A stretch of DNA of 64,000 bases from Terribium retamae (GCF_022347545.1 NZ_JAKREW010000026.1:1-64000); one strand, 5' to 3'; counted from the stretch's first letter, positions 43,063 to 51,816 are shown. Notes: generated from the letters alone by a model not told the origin. Made by a program: numbers and translations.

Positions 43063-43410
43063 TTTGTTCTCCTTGGTTTGTGGGCGCTTGCCTATGCGCC
43101 GCCAGAACCCTCTTCTCGTGTTGGTTTCACTACTCCTATCTCAATGATGGCGTCTGCGATGTGAGGCGCTTCACATGCCAAAGGCGTCTCGCCGAAAGTG
43201 CCTGCGCGGCGATTGGGCAAACCCATATGTTCTTTAAGATGGAGTGTGGTTACCCACTGCAACAAATGACGAGCCTCGCCTTCCGCGCATCATCTGCTCC
43301 AACGGCGCACAGCCGAAAGGCGTAGCGCCGCAATCAAGGCGATCAGCGTTATGAAGCCGTTCCGGACAACACCTTGGCGACTATGCTTGTCGCGCAACGG
43401 AGGGTCCGCC
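43063..43410. other. Divergent regulatory region between the LuxR-type gene and the first RTX gene
   Basis: 348 bases with no supported gene. It holds the CRP-type palindrome at 43159-43176 and must contain the promoters of both flanking genes. Short open frames on the plus strand (for example 43038-43325) lack a convincing ribosome binding site and family resemblance. The RTX gene ribosome binding site GGAGGG is at 43399-43404. Confidence 0.5.
43159..43176. promoter_or_regulatory. Perfect CRP-consensus palindrome
   Basis: ATGTGAGGCGCTTCACAT contains TGTGA-N6-TCACA with all ten consensus bases and extends by one base pair on each side. Its centre is 105 bases from the LuxR-type start and about 243 bases from the RTX start. 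Direct activation of the LuxR-type gene therefore fits best. Confidence 0.7.
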
Positions 43411-44838
43411 ATGAGCGCGTCTATTTCGAGCAGAAATCAGCAGCCCTGCGGCAACCAGCAGCCGCAGACAGTGCAGGTGCGCACTGTTACAGCGCAGAAC
43501 GCAATCGGAGTGTCCGCGCAGGTCAGTGCAGATGCATTCGGTCAAGGCACCTTCGCCAACACGCAGGTCTACCTGACGACGATCGATCGCGGTCTTGCCT
43601 CATTCGCCATCGCTGTGGTCGGCGCGGAGGCTGCCGCGCAGGGCTCGGGTGACCAATCGCCGCTTGCCATGGCGTCGGCGGTGGTCACCATGGTGGGTGC
43701 CGATATTTCGGTCACCAACAACAAAACGGTAACCGGTTCGGACGCCCAGGGCATGAACCAGCAAGCTACGACCTCCGCGATTGGGGCCAGTTTTGCTTTT
43801 GATACGGGATCGGCGCACCAGGTCGATGGCAGCGCCGTGGAGACGTGTCGCTCGAGCGTCGGGTCGCTGCAGGGCAATCTGGCTACCTTCAGTGCCGATG
43901 TGACTGCGCATGGCGAAAACAGTTTTGTCGATATGCAGGCCGATGCGATCGCCTTGGAAGATCAATATTCGTCGAGCATCGTCTCCGCGACATCGGCGAT
44001 CGACGCTGATGTCGTCTATACGGAATATGTCGGCACCAGATGCGACGATACGATCGCGACAGGCGATGGCGACTCGCTGGTGCGGGGAAATCGCGGCGAC
44101 GACGCCATCCGTGCCGGCAACGGCGATGATTGGCTTTTCGGTGGCGACGGCGACGACAGGATCAGTGGTGGTGGCGGCAATGACACCGCTTTCGGTGGCG
44201 ACGGCCGTGACAATCTAGGGGGCGGCGACGGCGACGATTGGCTGTTTGGCGGCGATGGCAAGGACACGCTTTCCGGTGACATCGGCAACGACCTGATACT
44301 CGGCGGCGACGGCAAGGATATACTCTCGGGCGGCAGTGGTGGCGACCTTCTCGACGGCGGTGGCGGTCACGACGACCTATCGGGCGGCGTAGGAAACGAC
44401 ATGTTCAGGCTGGGCTCTTCTTCCGGCGACGGGGATGACCGGATGCAAGGCGGAGCCGGCGCCGACACCTATCTGATCGCCGGCGCATTCGAAAACGACA
44501 TCATCACCGATTTCTCGCTCGATGGCGGCGATCGCATTGCCGTCGAAGGTCTCGATACGCTGGTCGGATCGAAATCTCTTTCGATGGAGCGTGATCGGGG
44601 CGACCGGGATGACCTTGTGGTAACGCTACGCTTGGACGGCGAACGCTCGACGCTGACCCTGGACGAGTTCTTCGTCAACAATCCTGGGTTCGGCGCGCTG
44701 CCGGTGCGCGGCGCTTTTACGCCACAGCAGACGGCTATGGTCATGCACGCCATAGCCGTGGACGCCGACGCCGATCCGGCGTTGACGGATGCGCAGCTAA
44801 CCTTTCAGCTGGGTGATCTGCTGGCTGTTTTTGGCTGA
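43411..44838 (+). CDS. RTX-type calcium-binding exoprotein, short form
   Basis: 475-residue acidic protein without a Sec signal. Residues ~1-205 are a non-repeat domain rich in Ala, Ser, Val and Thr with a beta-strand pattern. Residues ~210-350 are RTX nonapeptides (GGDGDDxLxGG type), which form a calcium-bound beta-roll, followed by a FENDIITDFSLDGGDRI motif and a C-terminal region ending LTFQLGDLLAVFG, the usual kind of uncleaved type I secretion signal. The gene is followed by the Asp-rich protein, a second RTX gene and type I transporter genes, which very probably export it. ATG 43411 has GGAGGG eight bases upstream; a GTG/ATG at 43351 would add 20 residues. Residues 155-192 resemble the small protein at 45057. 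Confidence 0.86.
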   Translation: MSASISSRNQQPCGNQQPQTVQVRTVTAQNAIGVSAQVSADAFGQGTFANTQVYLTTIDRGLASFAIAVVGAEAAAQGSGDQSPLAMASAVVTMVGADISVTNNKTVTGSDAQGMNQQATTSAIGASFAFDTGSAHQVDGSAVETCRSSVGSLQGNLATFSADVTAHGENSFVDMQADAIALEDQYSSSIVSATSAIDADVVYTEYVGTRCDDTIATGDGDSLVRGNRGDDAIRAGNGDDWLFGGDGDDRISGGGGNDTAFGGDGRDNLGGGDGDDWLFGGDGKDTLSGDIGNDLILGGDGKDILSGGSGGDLLDGGGGHDDLSGGVGNDMFRLGSSSGDGDDRMQGGAGADTYLIAGAFENDIITDFSLDGGDRIAVEGLDTLVGSKSLSMERDRGDRDDLVVTLRLDGERSTLTLDEFFVNNPGFGALPVRGAFTPQQTAMVMHAIAVDADADPALTDAQLTFQLGDLLAVFG

Positions 44839-45056
44839 ATATTAGACAAAGCAGGTTCTTCGGCGCTCGTCTTTTCCAAGGCGGGCGCCGGCTTGCATTT
44901 CAGTTTGCACAATCATGGAAAATTATATCAAAAGTATTACTCTAGAAGAAAATGAAATTACGTCGCTTGAATATTTGATGATTGGCGCGATAGGCCCTAG
45001 GCTTCAAATGCGCCGGACCTGAGTACCGGACATCATCAAGCGACAAGGAGAGTGAC
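44839..45056. other. Gap between the first RTX gene and the Asp-rich gene
   Basis: 218 bases, with an AT-rich stretch at about 44915-44990 that is low in GC compared with its surroundings and could hold a promoter for the small gene. AAGGAGAG at 45046-45053 is the ribosome binding site. I see no gene or clear terminator. Confidence 0.4.
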
Positions 45057-45338
45057 ATGACCTTCTACTGTGATCCTTCTGACGTGAATCTGGACGCCTC
45101 GTACGAGTTCGACTCCGACATCGACGTCAACTTCGACCTCTACTCGGACATCGACAGCAACCTCGACGTCAACCACGAAATCGACGTCTGCGTCGACATC
45201 GACGGCAATGAAGCCACGTTCGCAATCGACGTCCAGGCCTATGGCCACGATACCGCGACCGACCTCAACCTCGTCGTTGCGGTTGAAGAAAACGAGTGGT
45301 CGAGCATCACGGCGACCGGCTACGCCGCCGCCGACTGA
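45057..45338 (+). CDS. Small Asp-rich protein related to part of the first RTX protein
   Basis: 93-residue very acidic protein. Residues ~8-50 alternate Asp with hydrophobic residues (DSDIDVNFDLYSDIDSNLDV), a pattern for edge beta-strands or calcium-binding repeats. Residues 50-83 (GNEATFAIDVQAYG... EENEWSS) line up with residues 155-192 of the RTX protein just upstream (GNLATFSADVTAHG... LEDQYSS). No signal peptide, membrane segment or known domain is visible. AAGGAGAG directly upstream of ATG 45057 and a strong terminator downstream support a real, independently terminated gene. It could be secreted by the adjacent type I system or act as a partner of the RTX proteins. Function unknown. Confidence 0.75.
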   Translation: MTFYCDPSDVNLDASYEFDSDIDVNFDLYSDIDSNLDVNHEIDVCVDIDGNEATFAIDVQAYGHDTATDLNLVVAVEENEWSSITATGYAAAD

Positions 45339-45390
45339 TCAGTCCTCGCAGTCGGCTGTGGCGCATCCTCCCAACGCTGCAGCCTGACCG

Positions 45391-45422
45391 AAAGGCTCCG
45401 CTCCCCTGCGGAGCCTTTTTCT
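45391..45422 (+). terminator. Intrinsic terminator after the Asp-rich gene
   Basis: Stem AAAGGCTCCG at 45391-45400 and CGGAGCCTTT at 45409-45418, eight-base loop, followed by more T. It separates the first RTX unit from the second. Confidence 0.85.
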
Positions 45423-45600
45423 TATGCGCCGACGAAAGCGCTGTGGAGCCAATTCGGATCATACCAAGGAAGTCGCGGTCTACGCCTGAAGTGTAACTCC
45501 ACCTAAGCGTTGTGCCGCCGGCTCCGCTTCACCGCTAAGCTCCACTTGGGTGCCCTCGCAGAATCCTGTCTGCGCAAAGGGACGACGGAGAGAGGTTCAG

Positions 45601-48354
45601 ATGCGCAAGATATCGATATCCCGTCAGGTCGGTAGCCAGAAGGTCACTGCCGCTGCCAATGAGCCGACGTCCGCCTCTATCGCCCCGGCGACGACCGCAC
45701 CGGCAGCGCCGCGCGTCTCGGCAGGGCTGACTGCGTTGGCCGCAGATCCTTTCGTGCTGATCCAGCTCACCAATGGCGCGGACAACTTCACTCAGACTGC
45801 CGATGGCAGCTTCCGTATCGAAGGGCATGACGGAAACGACGTCATCACGGTCGCCGCTGCCACTCTCGGCGGCGACTACCTGGATGGTGGTGCTGGCAAC
45901 GACACGCTGAACGCGGCCGCTACCGACGACGTGCTCGATGGCGGCCTGGGCAATGACATCCTCAACGGCGGTGCAGGCAACGATCTGCTGCGCGGTGGTG
46001 CTGGCGCCGATACGCTGAATGGTGGCGATGGCATCGACACCGCAGACTATTCGGCCTCGGGCTTGAAAGTCACGGTTGCATTGCCGCTGGACCCGCAACG
46101 GACCTCGCGGGGTTCCGGTGGAGATGCCGCGCAGGACACGTTGAGCGGCATCGAAAACATCACTGGATCGGTCTTCAACGACACGCTGACAGGCAACAAG
46201 CTCGACAATCAGCTGATCGGCAATGCCGGCGACGACCTGTTGCGGGGCATGGACGGCAATGATGTTCTGATCGGCGACGGAGCGACCGACGCCAACCAGG
46301 ACGGCATTGCCGACGACCTCGACGCCGACGGCATCCCGGACGGCATCGATGGTCCTGGCGGTGGCAGCGACACGTTGGACGGCGGTTTCGGTGATGACCG
46401 CCTGTACGGGGGCAGCGGCGACGACACGCTGATCGGCGGCTTCGGCAACGACACGCTCTATGGCGGTTCGGGCGACGACCTGCTGACAGGCGGCGACGGC
46501 ACCGATTTCATGGATGGCGGCAGCGGCAACGATGAGCTGATCGGCAGTCTTGGCAATGACGTCATGCACGGCGGCGACGGCAATGATTTTCTCACGGCAT
46601 CGATCGGTAACGATCAGCTGTTCGGCGAAGGCGGCGATGACGATCTGCAAGCTGGAGACGGCAACGATCTCCTGGAAGGCGGCGACGGCAATGATAGGTT
46701 GGTCGCATCGGCCGGTGACGACCAACTCTTCGGTGGCGCGGGCAACGATATACTGCAAGGCGACGCCGGGGCAGATCTCATGGACGGTGGTGTCGGGTCC
46801 GACACCGTGGACTATTCTCAAGGCGGCGCCATCGGCATCAATCTTGCCACCGGTGCCCTCAGCGGCGGCGCTGGCGGCGATCAGCTGATCAGCATCGAGA
46901 ATATCGTCGCTTCCGCGCAAAACGACATTCTGGTCGGCGATGCCAATGCCAACACCTTTACCGGCAATGGCGGCGCGGACACCATGATCGGCCAAGGTGG
47001 CGTCGACACGTCCGATTATTCAACATCAGCGGCAGCTGTGACGATCCGCCTCAACACGACGGTTGCCGATCCGCTTGCGATCGGAACCGGCGCTGGTGGC
47101 GATGCGGAGGGCGATCAGCTGCAGTTGATCGAGCGTATCATCGGCTCGGCCTTCGACGATATCCTGGTCGGCGGGGAGCTGAATGATATCTTTGTCGGCG
47201 GCGCCGGCGCGGACAGCATCGACGGTGGACTGGGTACCAGCGATACCGCCGAATATTCGACATCGTCGGCCGCAGTATCGATCAATCTCGCGAGCGCTGC
47301 GGCTAGCGGTGGTGACGCGGCGGGTGACGTCCTGAGCGCCATCGAAAACCTGATCGGCTCCGCTTTCGATGACGTGCTTGTCGGCGACGGCTCGACCAAT
47401 CGCCTCGATGGCGGCGCCGGCAACGACTTTCTTCGTGGTGGCGCCAATACCGGCAACGAATTCCTGGTTGGCGGCGAGGGGATCGATACCGCCGACTATT
47501 CGACTTCTGCCGCGGCGGTGCGCGCGATCCTCTCGGATAGTGCTACGTCCGGCGTGCTTTCCGTGGGTGGTGATGCGCAGAACGATGTGCTGGTCGCCGT
47601 GGAGAACATCATCGGCTCGTCATTCAACGACGAACTGATTGGAGCGTCGGCTGCAAATCGCCTTGAAGGCGGCCTCGGGAACGACACTCTTACCGGTGGC
47701 GGCGGAGCCGATATTCTCCTCGGAGGAGATGGTGTCGATACCGCTTCCTATTCCGGCTCCACTGCGGGTGTCCTTGTACAACTCGACAATACCGGCGCAG
47801 CTGCCGGCGTCGGCGGTCACGCGCAGGGCGATCAATTGGGCGGCGTCGAAAACCTGACCGGGTCCAGTTTCGGTGACGTGCTCGTAGGCAATGCACTCAG
47901 CAACGTCCTGATCGGTGCCGGCGGTAACGACCGGCTCATCAGCGGCAGCGGCAACGACCAGATGCGCGGCGGCAGCGGCGCCGATATCCTCTCGATCACC
48001 GGCGCCGGAACCAAGACCGTTTTCGGCGATGGCGTCAGCGACGGCGGAGTCGCCGGGCAAGACATCTTCCGCGTGCTGGGCGGTACCAACAACCTGATCT
48101 TCGACTACCTGACTGGCGAGGATGTCTTTATTCGCTCCAATCCGGCTGCTGTCTCTGCGTCTCTGGCGTCGCTCACGGTCAGCGGCATCGCTTACTGGGT
48201 CGCCCGCGTAGCCAGCACGGCTCCCGGCATGGAAAGCTCGACCTTCGTTGTCCTTGGCGAGCGTACAACCACGAACCCGGACACGACGATAACCGACGCC
48301 TTCACCAATTTCGTTTCGCACGATCTGTTCGTCGATCCTGCGCTTTTGGCCTGA
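45601..48354 (+). CDS. Large RTX calcium-binding protein, type I secretion substrate
   Basis: 917-residue secreted protein without a Sec signal. A short Ala/Pro/Thr-rich leader precedes many RTX nonapeptides (GGAGNDxLxGG). A second, longer repeat of about 80 residues occurs six times, each with DTxxYS...GGDA.GD.L..IEN..GS.F.D.L.G. The C-terminal 100 residues have no repeats and end with a hydrophobic DPALLA, fitting a type I secretion signal. No protease, lipase or other catalytic motif was found, so a structural, adhesive or matrix role is most likely. ATG 45601 has GGAGAGAGG upstream; an ATG at 45550 is less well placed. The transporter gene begins 24 bases after the stop, so the two are surely cotranscribed. 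Confidence 0.9.
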   Translation: MRKISISRQVGSQKVTAAANEPTSASIAPATTAPAAPRVSAGLTALAADPFVLIQLTNGADNFTQTADGSFRIEGHDGNDVITVAAATLGGDYLDGGAGNDTLNAAATDDVLDGGLGNDILNGGAGNDLLRGGAGADTLNGGDGIDTADYSASGLKVTVALPLDPQRTSRGSGGDAAQDTLSGIENITGSVFNDTLTGNKLDNQLIGNAGDDLLRGMDGNDVLIGDGATDANQDGIADDLDADGIPDGIDGPGGGSDTLDGGFGDDRLYGGSGDDTLIGGFGNDTLYGGSGDDLLTGGDGTDFMDGGSGNDELIGSLGNDVMHGGDGNDFLTASIGNDQLFGEGGDDDLQAGDGNDLLEGGDGNDRLVASAGDDQLFGGAGNDILQGDAGADLMDGGVGSDTVDYSQGGAIGINLATGALSGGAGGDQLISIENIVASAQNDILVGDANANTFTGNGGADTMIGQGGVDTSDYSTSAAAVTIRLNTTVADPLAIGTGAGGDAEGDQLQLIERIIGSAFDDILVGGELNDIFVGGAGADSIDGGLGTSDTAEYSTSSAAVSINLASAAASGGDAAGDVLSAIENLIGSAFDDVLVGDGSTNRLDGGAGNDFLRGGANTGNEFLVGGEGIDTADYSTSAAAVRAILSDSATSGVLSVGGDAQNDVLVAVENIIGSSFNDELIGASAANRLEGGLGNDTLTGGGGADILLGGDGVDTASYSGSTAGVLVQLDNTGAAAGVGGHAQGDQLGGVENLTGSSFGDVLVGNALSNVLIGAGGNDRLISGSGNDQMRGGSGADILSITGAGTKTVFGDGVSDGGVAGQDIFRVLGGTNNLIFDYLTGEDVFIRSNPAAVSASLASLTVSGIAYWVARVASTAPGMESSTFVVLGERTTTNPDTTITDAFTNFVSHDLFVDPALLA
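46030..47870 (+). repeat. Six diverged ~80-residue coding repeats in the large RTX protein
   Basis: Units begin at a D-T-x-x-Y-S motif near 46030, 46796, 46999, 47238, 47480 and 47730. The last four are spaced 239-250 bases apart. Each unit ends with an IEN..GS.F.D motif that leads into RTX nonapeptides. The spacing shows tandem growth of the gene by duplication, with the last four units the most regular. Confidence 0.75.
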
Positions 48355-48378
48355 GCGATCTCAAAACGGAGTAATGTC

Positions 48379-50199
48379 ATGGCAGTCGTCGGTTCGCGGG
48401 CTCGCAAGGCAAGAAAGACGGAACTCGACGACGCCATGGCGCAGGCGAAGTCCGCGATGATCATCGTTGCGGTCTTCAGTCTGGCCATCAATCTCCTGAT
48501 GCTGGCATCGCCCATCTACATGCTCCAGGTCTATGACCGCGTTCTGGTTACCGGTCATCTGGAAACACTGGTATTGCTCACGGTCATGGCCGGCGCGGCG
48601 TTGCTTGTGCTCGGCCTGCTCGACATGTTGCGCAACATCGTCATGGCTCGTACCGCGAACTGGCTCAACGATCGCCTGAGCCCGGTCATCATTGCCGGTT
48701 GCGTTCGTGCCCGTTTGCTGGGGGATCAGGCCGGCACCCAGCCATTGCGTGACCTTGGACAGGTGCAGTCTTTCCTGTCGTCGCAAGCGTCTGCCGCGCT
48801 GTTCGACCTGCCCTGGACGCCGGTCTTCCTTCTGCTGATCTGGCTGCTGCATCCGGCGCTTGGAATATTCGCACTTGCCGCCACGATCCTTCTGATCCTG
48901 CTTGGTGTGCTCAACGAAATCGTCACGCGGAAGTCGTCCCTGGTGGCGAGCACTTCGCAGATCCAGGCTCTCCAGAATGCGGACATGACGATCCGCAATG
49001 CGGAGGTGGTTCGTGCGATGGGAATGCTTCCAGGTCTGCTGGAACGATTTCGCACCAGCAACGATGCCTTCCTCGGGGCCTCCGATGTTGCTTCCCAGCG
49101 GGGTGCCACCATCGTTGGCATCACCAAATTCGTGCGGCTGTTCGTCCAATCGGCAACACTGGGTCTCGGTGCCTATCTGCTGCTGCAGGGCGGAGCCACA
49201 GGCGGCGTGATGATCGCATCTTCTATCCTTCTCGGTCGTGCCCTGGCGCCCGTCGAGCATCTGATGGCGATCTGGCGCAATCTCGGGCAGACGCGCATCG
49301 CTTATGGCCGTCTGAGGGAACGTCTGCAGAATGTCAGCGCAGAGCCGTACCGGATCCGCCTTCCTGAGCCCAAAGGGCGGATCTCGCTGGAAAACGTCTC
49401 CTATTTTGCCCAGCCAGGGCGGCCCGCCATCATCGACAACCTGAGCGTTGCGTTCCAGCCCGGCGAAGCCGTCGCCATCATAGGCCCTTCCGCCAGTGGC
49501 AAGAGCACTCTCTGTCGGTTGATCGCCGGTATCGTTCTACCAAGTTCGGGGACGGTTCGCCTCGACGGCACGGATGTCCAGCACTGGAACGGCGAGCAGC
49601 TTGGCGAGGCGATGGGCTACCTGCCGCAGGATGTCGAACTGTTTTCCGGCAGTGTGCGCGACAACATTTCGCGCATGGCCAAGGCCGAGGATCAAGCTGT
49701 GATCAATGCGGCCATGCTGTCGCATGCCCATGAGATGATCCAGCGCCTGCCACAGGGCTACGAGACACCCATCGGCGATGCGGGGTCACGCCTGTCGGGT
49801 GGGCAGCGCCAGCGTATCGGCCTCGCCAGAGCCGTTTTCGGCCTGCCCAAGATCGTGGTGCTCGATGAACCAAACGCAAATCTCGATCAGGCCGGCGAGT
49901 CTGCGCTGGCGGCGGCCATCGCCGAACTGAAGTCCTACGGCACGTCTTTGATCATCGTCGGTCATCGGCCTTCGACGTTGGCGCAGGCCGACAAGGTGCT
50001 GTTCCTGCGCGATGGACGCATGCATCTGTTCGGGCCGCGCGACGAAGTCCTCGCCCGGTTGCGTTCGATCGCCAGGGAAGGGGAGCGCACCCCGCTGCAT
50101 GTGGTCAGGGCCTCGGATGAGACGCAGGCCGACGAAGGCCCGGAGGACACATCGCAGAAGATTGCGCCGCCGGCAGCCCAGATCGAACAGATTGCCTGA
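48379..50199 (+). CDS. Type I secretion ABC transporter/permease (PrtD-like)
   Basis: 606-residue inner-membrane exporter with a membrane domain (about residues 25-300, starting MIIVAVFSLAINLLMLASPIYMLQVYDRV) fused to one ATPase. Walker A is GPSASGKST near residues 372-380, signature LSGGQRQRIGLARAV, Walker B VVLDEPNANLD. No N-terminal C39 peptidase-like domain is present, as in PrtD/AprD exporters of RTX proteins. It pairs with the HlyD-type adaptor that follows; no outer-membrane TolC gene is in the window, so a TolC encoded elsewhere must complete the channel. The substrates are most likely the two RTX proteins upstream. Confidence 0.93.
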   Translation: MAVVGSRARKARKTELDDAMAQAKSAMIIVAVFSLAINLLMLASPIYMLQVYDRVLVTGHLETLVLLTVMAGAALLVLGLLDMLRNIVMARTANWLNDRLSPVIIAGCVRARLLGDQAGTQPLRDLGQVQSFLSSQASAALFDLPWTPVFLLLIWLLHPALGIFALAATILLILLGVLNEIVTRKSSLVASTSQIQALQNADMTIRNAEVVRAMGMLPGLLERFRTSNDAFLGASDVASQRGATIVGITKFVRLFVQSATLGLGAYLLLQGGATGGVMIASSILLGRALAPVEHLMAIWRNLGQTRIAYGRLRERLQNVSAEPYRIRLPEPKGRISLENVSYFAQPGRPAIIDNLSVAFQPGEAVAIIGPSASGKSTLCRLIAGIVLPSSGTVRLDGTDVQHWNGEQLGEAMGYLPQDVELFSGSVRDNISRMAKAEDQAVINAAMLSHAHEMIQRLPQGYETPIGDAGSRLSGGQRQRIGLARAVFGLPKIVVLDEPNANLDQAGESALAAAIAELKSYGTSLIIVGHRPSTLAQADKVLFLRDGRMHLFGPRDEVLARLRSIAREGERTPLHVVRASDETQADEGPEDTSQKIAPPAAQIEQIA

Positions 50200-50244
50200 T
50201 GGGATGGAGCCGAAATGGGTCAGGTGCTTCAAGGGGAGGAGAAC

Positions 50245-51615
50245 ATGTCCGAAAGCCAGTCCGGCAAGTCCAAGGCAATCGCCAGGAAATTGCCAGATGT
50301 CATCGATGCCAAGGTCGAGCCGATACGTTTGAAGGATGTTGTTCGCGGGCCTGCCCGGTATGGCGTCCTGCTGGCTTACTTATTCATTGGTGGCGGTATC
50401 GTCTGGTCGTCGGTAGCGCCGATGGCCGAAGGAGCCACCGCGAGCGGCATCGTCAGCCCGGATGGAAGCCGGCGGACCGTGCAGCATCTCGAGGGGGGCA
50501 TCATCAAGGATCTGAAGGTCCGGGATGGTGACCTGGTGCGCGTCGGCGATCCTTTGGTCACCTTGCAAAGCACGCAGGCTGCCGCTCTCTATGATCTCTA
50601 CCTGGAGCAGGCCCGAACCCTGGAGGCGACGCAGGCCCGGCTCAGGGCCGAACAGGAAGGCAAGGACGAGATCGTATTCCCGGCCGATCTCGTTGCAAGC
50701 GCTGACGAGCGTGCCAGGAAAATCATCGCCGGCCAGACGTTGCTGTTCAACCAGCGCCGTTCCTCGCTCGAAGCGCAGTTGCAGATCCTCGACGTGCGCA
50801 AGCGCCAATTCGAGGAGCAGCTGGCGGGCTTGCGGGCACAGGTGATGAGCGTCGATGCTCAGCTTGCGCTGACCGTGCAGGAGCACAGCGTCAAGAAGAG
50901 CCTCGTCGACAAGGCGTTGTTGGCACGCTCAGAGACCCTGAAGCTGGAGCGCTCAAAGGCCGCCTTGGACGGGGATCGCGGCAGCTTCATCGGCCAGATC
51001 GCGGAGGTCGAGCAGAAGATCGGCGAGCTCGAAACCCAGAGCGTATCGCTGAAGGCGACACAATCGGCCGACATCGCCGACCAGCTGGAAAAGGCCCGTG
51101 CGAGTTACATCGATACGGCAGAGCGGCTCAATGCCAGCAAGGACGTGCTGGATCGCACTGTCATCACCGCTCCCGTCACCGGCAAGATCGCCAACCTCAA
51201 ATTCAAGACGTCTGGTGGCGTGATCGGGCCGGGTCAGGCCATCCTCGATATCGTTCCGACCAATGAGCAACTGCTGATCGACGCGCGGGTTTCGCCAAGC
51301 GACATCGACGTCGTGGCAGCCGGCCTCGAAGCGACCATACATCTGACCGCCTATGCCAGCCGCGGCATGCCGCGCGTGACGGGAACGGTCAAGTCCGTAT
51401 CCGCCGACAGGGTGACCGATGAAGCGACCGGCCAGTCCTTTTATCTCGCAAGGGTCGAAGTGCCGCAAAGCGAGTTGGAGACGCTGGATCAAGGGATTTC
51501 CATGACGCCGGGCATGCCGGCCGACGTCTTGATCGTGACTGGAAAGCGAACTGTACTCGCTTATCTGATGGAACCGTTCATGGCTGCCTTCCGTCGCGGT
51601 CTGCGCGAGGTGTAG
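50245..51615 (+). CDS. HlyD-family type I secretion periplasmic adaptor (PrtE-like)
   Basis: 456-residue membrane fusion protein. One N-terminal membrane helix (YGVLLAYLFIGGGIVWSSV) is followed by the lipoyl-like half RRTVQHLEGGIIKDLKVRDGD, a long coiled-coil hairpin (about 110-300), and the second half with APVTGKIANLKFKTSGGVI, then the beta-barrel. The C-terminal helix motif typical of HlyD/PrtE (AYLMEPFMAAFRRGLREV) is present. It bridges the inner-membrane ABC exporter and an outer-membrane TolC-like channel. ATG 50245 follows AAGGGGAGGAG closely; ATG 50215 with GGAG is a second possibility that would add ten residues. Confidence 0.92.
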   Translation: MSESQSGKSKAIARKLPDVIDAKVEPIRLKDVVRGPARYGVLLAYLFIGGGIVWSSVAPMAEGATASGIVSPDGSRRTVQHLEGGIIKDLKVRDGDLVRVGDPLVTLQSTQAAALYDLYLEQARTLEATQARLRAEQEGKDEIVFPADLVASADERARKIIAGQTLLFNQRRSSLEAQLQILDVRKRQFEEQLAGLRAQVMSVDAQLALTVQEHSVKKSLVDKALLARSETLKLERSKAALDGDRGSFIGQIAEVEQKIGELETQSVSLKATQSADIADQLEKARASYIDTAERLNASKDVLDRTVITAPVTGKIANLKFKTSGGVIGPGQAILDIVPTNEQLLIDARVSPSDIDVVAAGLEATIHLTAYASRGMPRVTGTVKSVSADRVTDEATGQSFYLARVEVPQSELETLDQGISMTPGMPADVLIVTGKRTVLAYLMEPFMAAFRRGLREV

Positions 51616-51690
51616 GGCCGACTCTGGATCGACAGAAACAGCCGGCACAGCATGTGCCGGCTGGCAAGCATTTACTGCTTGGTTCGCAGC

Positions 51691-51816
51691 TCACTTGTCC
51701 TTGATGCGGGTCGCCTGCACGGGTGGCGCCTTTATCGCTGGCGCCGCCGCGGGCTTCTTGGCGTCTTTTTTGGGCTTGCGGGCCTCCTTGCCCGGTTTCA
51801 TCGAACCTTTGGCCAT
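51691..51816 (-). CDS. Small Lys-rich conserved protein (41 residues)
   Basis: 41 residues, MAKGSMKPGKEARKPKKDAK followed by an Ala/Pro stretch and ATRIKDK. The pattern MAKGxMK-x-xKEARKPKK recurs in tiny proteins that I remember from many alphaproteobacteria, without known function. ATG 51816 has GGAGG eight bases upstream, a very good ribosome binding site for so short a frame. Strongly basic, no membrane segment; nucleic acid binding would fit but is a guess. Confidence 0.65.
   Translation of the reverse strand: MAKGSMKPGKEARKPKKDAKKPAAAPAIKAPPVQATRIKDK

Noticed and set aside
43038..43325. A 95-codon frame between the LuxR-type and RTX genes
   Set aside because: It starts inside the LuxR-type gene, has no ribosome binding site and covers the divergent promoter region with the CRP palindrome.
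44040..48000. Regular DNA repeats that could be taken for a CRISPR array or satellite
   Set aside because: The periodicity is that of RTX nonapeptides and their superrepeats in open reading frames; there are no equal spacers or conserved direct repeats.
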